NCBI RefSeq assembly: GCF_001729765.1
Contig: NZ_CP017181.1
Coordinates: 3,658,001 to 3,722,000, forward strand
Length of the DNA stretch: 64,000 nt
Direction of reading: 5' to 3'
Source of the DNA: Enterobacter kobei
Lineage (GTDB): Bacteria; Pseudomonadota; Gammaproteobacteria; Enterobacterales; Enterobacteriaceae
Position numbers and translations under genes: made by a program. Below are positions 26,076 through 34,448 of the stretch, in pieces. The notes below the pieces were generated by a model. That model had not been told where the DNA came from and searched no databases. It saw only the letters and a list, made by a program, of their open reading frames with translations. Numbering within the stretch: the first letter of the stretch is position 1; every line of letters starts with the position of its first letter.

Positions 26076-26477
26076 ATGACAACACCTTCATTCTTCATCA
26101 CCCCCGGATACGGGACGCGCCTGCATGACGCGCTTCATTATTCTCAGGCAATGCGCATTGGTGACCGCGTGGAGATCTCCGGACAGGGCGGATGGAACGA
26201 CGATCTCGTCATTCCGGAGTCGATTGAGGAAGAGATCGAGCAGGCGTTCAAGAACGTGGAACGGACGCTCGCGACCGCCGGAGCACGCTGGCCGCATGTG
26301 GTCCACGTCAATTCCTATCACGTCGGTGGATTCCCTCCCGTGATCAACGAAACAATGGCCAAGCTGTATCGCCACTACATGCCCGACCGCGCTCCAATCT
26401 GGACGCAGTTGGGAATCGAAGCGCTGGGGCTTCCAACCATGCGTATCGAAATTCGCGTAACAGCTATCATCGCCTGA
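26076..26477 (+). CDS. RidA-family protein (YjgF/YER057c/UK114)
   Basis: 133 residues from ATG 26076. The Rid fold is marked by YSQAMRIGDRVEISGQGGW, QAFKNVERTLATAGARWPHVVHVNSYHV and a C-terminal GLPTMRIEIRVTAI. The arginine that binds the substrate carboxylate in RidA proper appears as MRIEIRV. RidA deaminates reactive enamines, and E. coli RidA is reported to become a holdase chaperone on N-chlorination by hypochlorite, which fits the island. Whether this subfamily member does either is unknown. Confidence 0.82.
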   Translation: MTTPSFFITPGYGTRLHDALHYSQAMRIGDRVEISGQGGWNDDLVIPESIEEEIEQAFKNVERTLATAGARWPHVVHVNSYHVGGFPPVINETMAKLYRHYMPDRAPIWTQLGIEALGLPTMRIEIRVTAIIA

Positions 26478-26507
26478 CCCCGCGGTTCGTGCAGGCGCCG
26501 TGCCGCG

Positions 26508-27779
26508 CTAATCCCGCACGCCCTGCGCCCGCTTCTCCATGCATATCATCGTATCGAGAGATCCGGTTATCATCGGCGTGCTCGGAGAACGGGGGGCCGC
26601 CTTGGCCTGGTTGGCGCGCCTCGGCTGCCTGCGGGCGATGGCCAGCACTGCCAGGAGCGTGAGCAACGCCGCCGCATAAAGGAACAGGCCGCCAGGGCCG
26701 ACGATATTCATTGCAGCTGCTCCTATTAGGGGGCCAGCGGCTGTCCCGATCCCGTTGAGCAACAGAAGCCCGCGCGCGGTGCCGAGTAGCCGACCGGCCG
26801 GAAGATCGTCGTTTGCGACGGCGAGACACAACGAATAAATCGGGATGCCAAAGCCGCCGAACAGCGCACCTGCCGCAAGGAGCAGCGGCAGAGGCGCTTC
26901 CACCGCCAACGCTACGCCGATGGCAGACGCTGCGGACGCCAGCGCCGCACCGGCGATGACAAGATTCCGGGGCACTCGATCCGAAAGCCAACCGAGTGGC
27001 CAATGGAAGGCGAGCGTTCCACCAAGAACCGCAGCCATGAAGGCGGAGATACCGCCCACATCGAGGCCGATGCTCTGGGCGAAGTTCGCGCCCATGCCCC
27101 AGAAACCACCGATAGCCAGGCCGGCCAGGAAAGCGCCAGCCGCAGCGAGAGGTGATACGAGGACGAGGTCCCTGAACGCGACCCATTCCTGTTCCACCTG
27201 GGCCGGCGGATGACTGGGCAGCAAGGTGATCGGAACCACCGCCGCTGATATCAGCAGCGACACGATGAGGAACAATGTCACGTCGGCGGGCGGTGCGATG
27301 TTGAGTAACGCCTGCCCGATTGCCCATGAGCCCATAGAGACAACTCCGAATATCGACAGGAGCTGCCCGCGTGTGGATGGCAATGCGTGGGCGTTGAGCC
27401 AACTCTCCGTTGCGAGGATCATGCCCGCGTAGGCGAAGCCGGTAATCAGGCGAAGCGGCATCCAGGCGATCGGCTCCACGAACGCCACATGGAGAAGGGC
27501 GGTCATCGAGGCAATGGCCGCGAAGCCGGCGAAGGTTCTGACATGTCCCACGGAGACGATGATCGGTGGCAACACGAGCGCGCCGATCGTGAAACCCGCG
27601 AAATAGAAGGACATCATCGCGCTGATCGCGCCGGTCGAGAACCCCTTATGGCCGGCTCTCACGATCAGGAGCGTGCTCAGCAGGCCATTGCCCAGCAGCA
27701 GAGCGGCGACGCTCAGCAGCAGCGCCGCCACCGGCGCGAGAACGAGGCCGCGCTTGCCCGCCGACCTCATGGTATCCAT
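26508..27779 (-). CDS. MFS transporter (YcaD/YfkF-like)
   Basis: About 423 residues from ATG 27779, with about twelve hydrophobic segments (VLAPVAALLLSVAALLLGNGLLSTLLIVRAG first, then MSFYFAGFTIGALVLP). The pattern fits the YcaD-like group of the major facilitator superfamily. The start lies within the end of the DM13-protein gene (13-bp overlap), so the two are probably translationally coupled. Substrate unknown. On the minus strand, with the DM13 gene and the thioredoxin-like gene upstream in the same operon. Confidence 0.83.
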   Translation of the reverse strand: MDTMRSAGKRGLVLAPVAALLLSVAALLLGNGLLSTLLIVRAGHKGFSTGAISAMMSFYFAGFTIGALVLPPIIVSVGHVRTFAGFAAIASMTALLHVAFVEPIAWMPLRLITGFAYAGMILATESWLNAHALPSTRGQLLSIFGVVSMGSWAIGQALLNIAPPADVTLFLIVSLLISAAVVPITLLPSHPPAQVEQEWVAFRDLVLVSPLAAAGAFLAGLAIGGFWGMGANFAQSIGLDVGGISAFMAAVLGGTLAFHWPLGWLSDRVPRNLVIAGAALASAASAIGVALAVEAPLPLLLAAGALFGGFGIPIYSLCLAVANDDLPAGRLLGTARGLLLLNGIGTAAGPLIGAAAMNIVGPGGLFLYAAALLTLLAVLAIARRQPRRANQAKAAPRSPSTPMITGSLDTMICMEKRAQGVRD

Positions 27780-28279
27780 CGCCGGGCTCGTTCTCGGGCC
27801 TGACTTGAGGGTTGATACTCTGCCGCACTGATGAACTGGTCGAATGCTTCGCACCAGATGACGACCGTGTTGTAGTCACGGACATCGATGCCGGCAGGCA
27901 CCTCGACGATGAAGCCGTTGAACGTCTTCACATCGCCCACGCGGACTGATCTGTCCTTGATTAGGAGAAAGGCCTCCTTCGTGTCGACGAAACGTGGTGC
28001 GAGGTAGAGCTTGTAGTCGGGACCAGGGGCGAGGCGCCCGATATGGGCGATACGGTCGCGCGAGACCCGGATCTCGCCTTCCCCCCAGTGAAGCAGGTCG
28101 CTGCCTTTGAGATCGCGGGCCAGACGCCCTGCGTAGAGCGTCTCGGCTGAGATGGTCCGCAAGGCCGCCGCGTCCGGGGCCTGGGGGGCGGTCAGGATCG
28201 GCAGCGTGTAGACACCGCCCGCGAAGCCCATGGCGAGCATCGCGAGATGGGTGGCAATCAGGATGACCCAGCGCCGCAT
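27767..28279 (-). CDS. DM13-domain membrane-anchored protein
   Basis: 170 residues with an N-terminal signal-anchor helix (RRWVILIATHLAMLAMGFAGGVYTLPIL). A DM13 domain follows: GSDLLHWGEGEIRVSRDRIAHIGRLAPGPDYKLYLAPRF, FNGFIVEVPAGIDVRDYNTVVIWCEAFDQFISAAEY. DM13 domains have a conserved cysteine (here in VIWCEAF) and are proposed to take part in electron transfer or redox reactions outside the cytoplasm. It is 3 bp downstream of the thioredoxin-like gene and overlaps the MFS gene, giving one three-gene operon. Confidence 0.82.
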   Translation of the reverse strand: MRRWVILIATHLAMLAMGFAGGVYTLPILTAPQAPDAAALRTISAETLYAGRLARDLKGSDLLHWGEGEIRVSRDRIAHIGRLAPGPDYKLYLAPRFVDTKEAFLLIKDRSVRVGDVKTFNGFIVEVPAGIDVRDYNTVVIWCEAFDQFISAAEYQPSSQARERARRWIP

Positions 28280-28282
28280 CGG

Positions 28283-28753
28283 TTACACCAGCTCCAGTCC
28301 CTTCACGAGCTGATCGGCGTCGAGATGGAAGTCCGAGAATACGATGCGGCCGCCAGCGTCCATCACGGAGAACCAGGGCGTTCCCCGCGTGCGGTAGTCC
28401 TCCATGAAGGTGGGAAGCGTCGCGCCGGCAGGTGGCTCGTCCTGACCGAACGCGACAGGAAGCGCATACTTGAGCTGGTTCACGCGCAGCTTCTCGAAGG
28501 TGTTCTCATCCGCTCCTTCGAAGACGGTCTGGATCACCGCGAAGCCCACGCCCTTGGCGCTCAATGCACCATGCAACCTTTGTAGCGTCGGAAATCCATG
28601 CAAATGGCAGCCACGGCACCAGTGCTGGAAGGCGAAGAGGACTTTCGGGCCGGTGCCGAGATCCGACAGCTTGAGCGGCGCGATGCTTTCTCCATCCGCG
28701 CCAATCCATCTCTGCACCCGCAGCTCGGGGGCTTGTCGTTCGTCGACGCTCAT
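28283..28753 (-). CDS. Thioredoxin-fold (TlpA/AhpC-TSA-like) redox protein
   Basis: 156 residues from ATG 28753 with GGAGGATCAG upstream. The active-site region FAFQHWCRGCHLHGFPTLQRLHG has a CxxC pair (C-R-G-C). The cis-proline region is GTPWFSVMDAGGRIVFSDFHLD. The fold is that of thioredoxin or TlpA-like proteins, but no signal peptide is present, so it is probably cytosolic. It could reduce disulfides or act with the Msr enzymes. First gene of the minus-strand operon with the DM13 and MFS genes. Confidence 0.82.
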   Translation of the reverse strand: MSVDERQAPELRVQRWIGADGESIAPLKLSDLGTGPKVLFAFQHWCRGCHLHGFPTLQRLHGALSAKGVGFAVIQTVFEGADENTFEKLRVNQLKYALPVAFGQDEPPAGATLPTFMEDYRTRGTPWFSVMDAGGRIVFSDFHLDADQLVKGLELV

Positions 28754-28904
28754 CTGATCCTCCAATTCCGATGCAGAAGTCCGATGAGTGGTCGCGTGTG
28801 GCGATGGCACGCGAACCTCACCGCCTTGATCCCCTACAGGTTGTAGGATGCGAGTTCGCCGACCGATACCTCGTGGCCAGCCCCGCCGTTCTTCCGTCGG
28901 TGTG

Positions 28905-29210
28905 TCACCGCCGCCCCTCAATGACAAAGGCGCGATAGCGGGAACCGGCAAAACGGTGCGCAGCGATGGTTTGGTAGGCGGGGCTATGATACCAATCACG
29001 GGCGGCCTGCATCGTCGGGAACCGCAAAATTACGGCCCCTTCGACGGGCGGCCCCTCCAAATGCTCCATCGCGCCATAAGCGGCGAGAAAGGTTACGTCG
29101 TGGCCATCGAACGATGGGCCGACGCCTGCAGAATAGGTTGCGAGTTCTTCCGGATCGGTGGTTTCTTCGCGGGTGAAGACGACGAACGCTTCCATCTTAA
29201 AGTCTTTCAT
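28905..29210 (-). CDS. DUF1330-family protein
   Basis: About 101 residues from ATG 29210 (an alternative start is 29195). The ferredoxin-like dimeric alpha-beta barrel pattern of DUF1330 is seen: AFVVFTREETTDPEELATYSAGVGPSF, GAVILRFPTMQAARDWYHSPAYQTIAAHRFAGSRYRAFVIEG. Members are close to the EthD/ABM barrel proteins and are small; their function is mostly unknown. It lies between the thioredoxin-like operon and the GlcG-like gene on the same strand. Confidence 0.82.
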   Translation of the reverse strand: MKDFKMEAFVVFTREETTDPEELATYSAGVGPSFDGHDVTFLAAYGAMEHLEGPPVEGAVILRFPTMQAARDWYHSPAYQTIAAHRFAGSRYRAFVIEGRR

Positions 29211-29257
29211 AAGGTCGCATCTGCAGGCCACCGCCGCTGGCGATGGCCTTAAAGTCG

Positions 29258-29689
29258 TCAGGCTGGCAGCTCGAACCCGATTTTCGTGAGTGCCTCGACG
29301 CACGCATCCTGATCCTGCTGATAGTTGCCTCCGGAGATGCCGATCCCGCCGATCAACTTCCCGTCTTCCAGGATCGGATAGCCTCCGCCGACAGCGACCA
29401 TCCGGGGGCGATAGGCCAGCGGCGCCACTTTTGGATCGTTCGAAACATAGTCGTTCCAGACATGGGTGGGGTACCCAAACGAGGCGGAACTCCAAGCCTT
29501 GTCGATGGCAACATCGACGGTGAGAAACGGCGCGTCATCAGTGCGCTCGAACGCGCGCAGGTTACCGGTGGCGTCGACGACGGCGACCGCAGCCGGGATG
29601 CCGATTGTACGTGCCGCGGCGATCGCCGCGTCGATGAGGGCGACGGCGGTTTCGCGGTTGATCGAGGCGGTGGCAATGGATTTCGTCAT
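29258..29689 (-). CDS. GlcG/HbpS-family heme-binding-like protein
   Basis: 143 residues from ATG 29689 with an AAGGAAATTTC leader. Family pattern: AVALIDAAIAAARTIGIPAAVAVVDATGNLRAFERTDDAPFLTVDVAIDKAWSS, then VAVGGGYPILEDGKLIGGIGISGGNYQQDQDACVEAL. HbpS of Streptomyces binds haem and senses oxidative stress; GlcG is of unknown role. No export signal is seen. It sits 74 bp after the MDR gene and is probably transcribed from the promoter upstream of that gene. Confidence 0.85.
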   Translation of the reverse strand: MTKSIATASINRETAVALIDAAIAAARTIGIPAAVAVVDATGNLRAFERTDDAPFLTVDVAIDKAWSSASFGYPTHVWNDYVSNDPKVAPLAYRPRMVAVGGGYPILEDGKLIGGIGISGGNYQQDQDACVEALTKIGFELPA

Positions 29690-29762
29690 GAAATTTCCTT
29701 CGCCGTGGCGTAATCCGTCCGGCGTTCTTGAGGTTAGAAAAGACGTTCGGCGGTGGCAGTCA

Positions 29763-30773
29763 TCAGAAGCCTTCGAGGACAATCTTGCCTCTTGCCGCGC
29801 CACTTTCGATCAGTGCGTGCACCGTCTTCAGATTGGCGGCATTAATTGGCGACAATTTTTCGGTTAGCGTCGTGCGAATTTTGCCGTCGTCCACCAGCAC
29901 CGCCAGCGAATTGAGGATCTTGCCCTGCTCATCCATGTCGGGCGTGCCGTAGAGCGACCGTGTGAACATCAGCTCGTGGTGGATCGACACTGCCTTGCGC
30001 TTGAACAGCATGACGTCGAGCGCCTTGGGATCGTCGATGAATCCGAACCGTCCTTGCGGGGCGATCAGTTCGGCGATGTCGGATGCATGCTGCTCGGTAT
30101 GCGTGGTCGAGAACACGAAAGCGGGAGCGCCGATGTTGAGCTCGGCAATCTGTGGCGCGAGCGGCCGAGAGTGGTCGATGACATGATGAGCCCCAAGCCC
30201 TTTAACCCACTCCTGGGTTTCCGGCCGAGAGGCGGTGGAGATGACGATGAGATCCGTGCGCTGTCGAGCGATCTGGATGGCGATCGACCCGACCCCACCC
30301 GCACCACCGATGATGAGGATCGCCGCCGCCCCGGGAACGGGCTTCGTCACGTCCAGGCGATCGAACATGGCTTCCCAGGCCGTCAACGTCGTGAGTGGCA
30401 GCGCCGCCGCTTCCGCCCAGTCGAGCGACGCGGGTTTACGACCGACGATCCGGGCGTCGACGAGATGGAACTCCGCATTGGTGCCAGGCCTTATGAGCGA
30501 TCCGGCATAATAGACCTCGTCGCCTACCGCGAACTGCGTCACGTCGGGGCCGACCTCTTGCACGATCCCGGCCGCATCCCATCCCAGCACTTTCCAATCG
30601 CCATCAGCGGGCGGCGTGCTGCTGCGGATTTTGTAGTCGACCGGGTTGACCGAGACAGCCTTCACCTCAACCAGGATATCGCCTCCTTCAGCGACAGGCC
30701 GAGGCAGATCAATGTCGACCAGAGAGGCGTCCTCGGCGATGGGTCCCGGAACCTTGTAACCAACGGCTTTCAT
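29763..30773 (-). CDS. MDR-superfamily zinc-type alcohol dehydrogenase-like / quinone reductase (2)
   Basis: 336 residues. The N-terminal GroES-like domain (VSVNPVDYKIRSS, KVLGWDAAGIVQEVGPDVTQFAVGDEVYYAG) and the Rossmann loop (ILIIGGAGGVGSIAIQIARQRTDLIVISTAS) are typical of the ZADH/YhdH-like quinone oxidoreductase branch. No structural zinc cysteines are seen. It is likely NADPH-dependent and reduces quinones or reactive carbonyls. The imperfect shared dyad lies at 30877-30891, about 100 bp upstream. It is only distantly like the MDR gene at 17878. Confidence 0.88.
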   Translation of the reverse strand: MKAVGYKVPGPIAEDASLVDIDLPRPVAEGGDILVEVKAVSVNPVDYKIRSSTPPADGDWKVLGWDAAGIVQEVGPDVTQFAVGDEVYYAGSLIRPGTNAEFHLVDARIVGRKPASLDWAEAAALPLTTLTAWEAMFDRLDVTKPVPGAAAILIIGGAGGVGSIAIQIARQRTDLIVISTASRPETQEWVKGLGAHHVIDHSRPLAPQIAELNIGAPAFVFSTTHTEQHASDIAELIAPQGRFGFIDDPKALDVMLFKRKAVSIHHELMFTRSLYGTPDMDEQGKILNSLAVLVDDGKIRTTLTEKLSPINAANLKTVHALIESGAARGKIVLEGF

Positions 30774-30876
30774 CGGTGTCTCCAGCTTGCTGTATCCTGA
30801 AGTCTTATCGATCAGATCGAAATTTCTTCCGAAATATACTCAGGATTTAAAGATTTCGCGTGTCAGACTATGAAGG

Positions 30877-30891
30877 TATGCGCGCAACATA
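30877..30891. promoter_or_regulatory. Imperfect TATGC-N5-ACATA dyad upstream of MDR gene
   Basis: TATGCGCGCAACATA, about 104 bp before the MDR start at 30773 on the minus strand. It matches the shared core in nine of the ten dyad bases. Confidence 0.45.
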
Positions 30892-31378
30892 TCCAATAGC
30901 GGTACGACATAGTTTCCATACCTCGGAGCCGGATTCAGAAGTTTATCGAAAATAGCGGTTTATTGCTGTTCGGCGGGTGAGCATCCGGATGGAGGCGATA
31001 AGCGCCCAAGCGGTTGAGGAGTCGACCTCTCAGCGGTCGCGTTGGCAGGGGCGATCTCGCCCGCCGGTCTCACACCAACGTTGGCAAGCGACGGCGTCCG
31101 CTCGAAATCCGCTGACGGGGATACGCCTGCAATGCCGATTCGAAGCTATCGAAACTATAGCTACAGGGTATTGGGAAATCATACTGGACTGACGCTATAG
31201 TCTTCACGCATAACCACGACTCAAAATGGTCCAACACTTTTCTCTACGCTAATAGAGAATCCGGTATTCTGATTTTCAGTGAATTGGCTCGTTCGGCGGT
31301 TGTGCGCGCAAAGATCTTTTACAGAATTCTGAACTGAATCAGGTTCTGGTCTGTCGTGACAAGCAAGGGGGTTTCGCT
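30892..31378. other. Intergenic region with one recognisable promoter
   Basis: No credible gene is found; a short frame at 30977-31192 has no family pattern and is probably chance. From 31143 the sequence GCTATCGAAACTATAGCTAC leads into GGGTATTGGG, then to a likely -10 TATAGT at 31196-31201, closely parallel to the msrB promoter. The -35 would be TTGGGA (31171-31176) with a 19-bp spacer. The remaining 178 bp to the next start are a long leader. Confidence 0.5.
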
Positions 31379-31984
31379 ATGGTCACCAGAGGTTTCACAG
31401 GCCGCGGTCCAGGCGGCGACCAGTCCGATCGGATACCGCCGGGTCAGCATCTCGTGGAGAATTTCCCTGTTCTGACGGCCGGGCCAACGCCGAGCGTGGA
31501 GCCCTCCGATTGGAAATTCACCGTCAAGATCGGTCCGAAGCCCGTCAAAGTGTGGAACTGGAGCGAGTTCAACGCCCTACCGAAGACCAAGATGACCCGA
31601 GACATTCACTGCGTCACGTCCTGGTCCAAGCTGGATACCGCCTGGGAGGGCGTACTCATCGAAGACATCCTTGCAGATGCAGGGCTCGATCGGCCCACCG
31701 ATTTCGTCTTGGCGCACTGCTACGATAATTACTCGACAAACGTCCCGCTGGCGGATCTGCTCTCCGGGAAAGCGATGGTCGCCCTCAACTATGCGGGCAA
31801 GCCGCTTCCCCGCGATCATGGAGGGCCGGCGCGTCTTCTGGTTCCGCACCTTTACTTCTGGAAGTCCGCCAAATGGGTGAACGCGCTGCAATTCACAACG
31901 CGTGACGAGGCGGGCTTCTGGGAGCTGCGCGGCTATCACATCTATGGCGATCCGTGGCGCGAGCAGCGATACACCAATGACTGA
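31379..31984 (+). CDS. Sulfite oxidase-like molybdopterin oxidoreductase (MsrP/YuiH-type)
   Basis: 201 residues. The molybdopterin-binding fold is seen in TRDIHCVTSWSKLDTAWEGVLIEDIL, with the cysteine that ligates molybdenum, and in LPRDHGGPARLLVPHLYFWKSAKWV. The family includes MsrP, which repairs oxidised methionine in the periplasm. This protein has no Tat signal and is shorter than MsrP, so it should be cytosolic. The start ATG follows AAGGGGG. The next gene, a flavin reductase, overlaps its end, so they are probably a two-component enzyme. Confidence 0.87.
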   Translation: MVTRGFTGRGPGGDQSDRIPPGQHLVENFPVLTAGPTPSVEPSDWKFTVKIGPKPVKVWNWSEFNALPKTKMTRDIHCVTSWSKLDTAWEGVLIEDILADAGLDRPTDFVLAHCYDNYSTNVPLADLLSGKAMVALNYAGKPLPRDHGGPARLLVPHLYFWKSAKWVNALQFTTRDEAGFWELRGYHIYGDPWREQRYTND

Positions 31985-32720
31985 AAACGGCGCGCAAATC
32001 GCGTGGCAGTCATGCGTGATCGACGAAATCGTCCAGCAAACCCCGAGTATCAAGAGCTTCTTCCTTCGGTTGAGCAAACCGTTCGCGCACATCGCAGGGC
32101 AGCACGTCGATGTCCGGCTGACCGCGCCCGGTGGCTACAGTGCGATGCGGAGTTACTCGATTGCGTCTTCGGCAATCTCGTTCCCGACGGTCGAGCTCGC
32201 TATCGAGCGCCTGCCGGATGGCGAAGTTTCGCCGTTCTTCCACGATGTCGCGGCGATCGGAGACGAAATCGAGCTTCGTGGTCCGCTCGGCGGCCATTTC
32301 CTATGGCCTGAACCTGCCATAGACCCAGTGCTGTTGATCGGGGCAGGCTCCGGCCTCGTGCCGTTGATGGCGATGATCCGGCAGCGCCGCGCACTAGCCC
32401 AGGTCGTGCCGACAGCGCTGCTCCTGTCCGCACGAACCGCTGAAGACGTTCTCTTCTCAAAAGAGCTTCATTCCATCGAATGCAGCGATCCGGCATTCGC
32501 CTTGGCGCTGGCAATTACGCGCGAGAACCCGATCCGCGCATCGGACTTTGCGCGACGGATCGACGGCGTGATGGTCCAAGAAGTTCTGGCCCGGCTTCAC
32601 CGAAAGCCCACACAAGTATTCGTTTGCGGGTCCAACGGTTTCGTCAACATCGCGACCGAGGGCGCGCTGCTGGCCGGCCTGGACCCCTCCATTGTCAAAA
32701 CCGAGCGCTACGGCGGCTAG
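31977..32720 (+). CDS. Ferredoxin-NADP reductase-like flavin oxidoreductase
   Basis: 247 residues from ATG 31977, overlapping the molybdoenzyme end by 8 bp. The FAD-binding motif RSYSIAS is near residue 59, and the NAD(P)-binding motif LLIGAGSGLVPLMAMIRQ near residue 120. The C-terminus ends FVCGSNGFVNIATEGALLAGLDPSIVKTERYGG, typical of FNR-type reductases. No iron-sulfur domain is attached. It likely supplies electrons from NAD(P)H to the molybdoenzyme, a soluble stand-in for the membrane haem protein MsrQ. That pairing is inferred from overlap. Confidence 0.87.
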   Translation: MTENGAQIAWQSCVIDEIVQQTPSIKSFFLRLSKPFAHIAGQHVDVRLTAPGGYSAMRSYSIASSAISFPTVELAIERLPDGEVSPFFHDVAAIGDEIELRGPLGGHFLWPEPAIDPVLLIGAGSGLVPLMAMIRQRRALAQVVPTALLLSARTAEDVLFSKELHSIECSDPAFALALAITRENPIRASDFARRIDGVMVQEVLARLHRKPTQVFVCGSNGFVNIATEGALLAGLDPSIVKTERYGG

Positions 32721-32788
32721 CGGCGCAAGCTACTTCGCGTCCCGCCGATCGTGGACGTGCAGCCCACGGATTAATTTTGGAGATCATC

Positions 32789-34054
32789 ATGAGCCGCTTT
32801 GCCGAACCCGTCTTCATTGCCGCTGGCCTTCGGACGCCTTTCGGCCGCGGCGGAGGCGCGTTGGCTGCCTACGATGCCATCTCTCTGTCCGTGCCTGTCG
32901 TGCAGGCGATGGCGGCGCAGGCGGAGCCTGATCTCCTCGTCTGGGGAACCGTGATCCCGAATTTGGGCTGGAGCAATATTGCTCGCGAAACCTGGCTTGA
33001 TGCCAAGCTCAATCCGACTGTTCCGGCGTTCTCCGTCGTCCTGGCATGCTCGACCAGCATGACGGCGACCTTCGCTGCGGCAGGGATGCTGGGCGGAGGA
33101 ACCGACCTCACCATGGTCGGCGGGTCCGAAGTCATGAGCCGGCCGTCAATCGCCCTGACGGCCGATGCATCGAAGCGGCTCACCGACCTCTTTGCGCAGG
33201 ATGCGACCGCCGCGCTTGCCGCCCTCCAGTCTCTGACTCCACGAGACTACGTGCTCCCCACAAAGGGCTGGGCAAACCGGATCACCGGAAGGACGATGGG
33301 TGATCATATGGAGGAGACCGCCAAGGCTTGGCGGGTCTCGCGCGTCGCGCAGGATGATTGGGCGCTCAAGAGCCACCAGCGGGCAGTCGCTGGTTGGGAA
33401 CGTGGCTTCTTCGACGATCTCGTGATTTCGCTGCCTGAGCTGGCGCGCGATGCGAACCCGCGCGCCGATACGTCGCCCGAACGGCTGGCCGCACTCAAGC
33501 CCGCCTTCGATCGCGACAGCGGGAGGGGAACCCTGACCGCCGGCAACAGCTCACCGATTACGGATGGAGCCGCCGGGTGTTGGGTCGCTACCGAAGCCGG
33601 TGTGGCGAGACTCCCGGCGGGCACCCCCTACGCGCGGCTCGTCGACTACGAGATCTCTGCCGTCGATCTCCACACCGAGGGCCTGCTGATGGCGCCCTCC
33701 TATGGCATTCCGCGCCTGCTCGCGCGGCATCAACTCAGCTTCTCCGACATCGCACTCTGGGAAATCCACGAAGCCTTTGCAGCCCAGGTCCTGGCGAACG
33801 TCGCGGCCATCACCGATCGGGAGTGGGTGCGCGCGACAGCCGGTGTCCAGGCGGCTATGGGCGATTTTGACTGGGACCGCGTCAATCCCAATGGAGGCTC
33901 GGTCGCCCTGGGTCATCCGTTCGGCGCTACAGGCGCGCGCGACCTCAGCCAGGCGGTAAAGGAACTTTGGGCCATGCCGCCCGGATCGCGCGCAATCGTC
34001 AGCATCTGCGCCGACGGCGGTCAAGGCACAGTCGCCCTCCTCGAACGCGGCTGA
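32789..34054 (+). CDS. Thiolase (acetyl-CoA acetyltransferase family)
   Basis: 421 residues. Thiolase hallmarks: active-site cysteine in VVLACSTSMTATFAAAGML, then GNSSPITDGAAG, the histidine in WEIHEAFAAQVLAN, GGSVALGHPFGATGAR, and the second cysteine in SICADGGQGTVALLERG. It should claisen-condense or cleave acyl-CoA. The link to oxidative stress is not evident, except that the thiolase is embedded in the same strand run. ATG 32789 follows TTTTGGAGATCATC. Overall length is slightly above the usual 390-400. Confidence 0.88.
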   Translation: MSRFAEPVFIAAGLRTPFGRGGGALAAYDAISLSVPVVQAMAAQAEPDLLVWGTVIPNLGWSNIARETWLDAKLNPTVPAFSVVLACSTSMTATFAAAGMLGGGTDLTMVGGSEVMSRPSIALTADASKRLTDLFAQDATAALAALQSLTPRDYVLPTKGWANRITGRTMGDHMEETAKAWRVSRVAQDDWALKSHQRAVAGWERGFFDDLVISLPELARDANPRADTSPERLAALKPAFDRDSGRGTLTAGNSSPITDGAAGCWVATEAGVARLPAGTPYARLVDYEISAVDLHTEGLLMAPSYGIPRLLARHQLSFSDIALWEIHEAFAAQVLANVAAITDREWVRATAGVQAAMGDFDWDRVNPNGGSVALGHPFGATGARDLSQAVKELWAMPPGSRAIVSICADGGQGTVALLERG

Positions 34055-34106
34055 CGGTAGATCAACGCCATGACAGCGATCCGCTTCCAACTGTCGGAGA
34101 CGCGAT

Positions 34107-34379
34107 ATGACAACTGATGTGCTGCTGTACATCACGAACTGATGCCCGTTCTGCCGCCGGGCGAAGATGCTCCTCGAGGAGAAGGGCGTGCAATGGAAGG
34201 AACTCGATATCGAGGCGGATCCGGTTCACCGGCAGGCCATGACGGAAGCGTCGGGTCGAAACACCGTGCCGCAGATCTTCATCAACGGCACGCATGTCGG
34301 TGGCTCCGACGAGCTTTTCGAGCTCGATGTCAGAGGCGAACTCGACAAACTCCTGGGGCGCACGCCGCCCGCCATCTGA
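34107..34379 (+). pseudogene. Glutaredoxin interrupted by in-frame TGA before CPFC
   Basis: From ATG 34107 the frame reads MTTDVLLYITN, then TGA (34140-34142), then CPFCRRAKMLLEEKGVQWKELDIEADPVHRQAMTEASGRNTVPQIFINGTHVGGSDELFELDVRGELDKLL. This is a complete 90-residue class I glutaredoxin apart from the stop, with the redox pair CPFC, TVP cis-proline and GG(S)D glutathione site intact. Many relatives have tryptophan before CPFC, so TGG to TGA is the simplest change. Translation from a later ATG (34167) would lose the active site. Selenocysteine is unlikely at this position. Confidence 0.72.
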
Positions 34380-34448
34380 GGGGGTGCGGCCTTGGGGCAG
34401 ACAGCCCGCAAGCCCCGTGCCGGTTGATGAATACGAAAGGAGAGTCCG

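Noticed and set aside
26467..27402. A 311-residue minus-strand frame overlapping the MFS transporter.
   Set aside because: Composition is arginine-rich and low in motifs, a typical shadow of a GC-rich membrane-protein gene in another frame.
30977..31192. A 71-codon open frame upstream of the molybdoenzyme gene.
   Set aside because: No family pattern, weak start context, and it overlaps a clear promoter element for the next gene.
34140..34142. TGA read as selenocysteine in the glutaredoxin.
   Set aside because: The known seleno-glutaredoxins have selenocysteine in place of the first cysteine of the CxxC motif, not before it. No clear SECIS-type hairpin was recognised right after the TGA. Tryptophan to stop is simpler.
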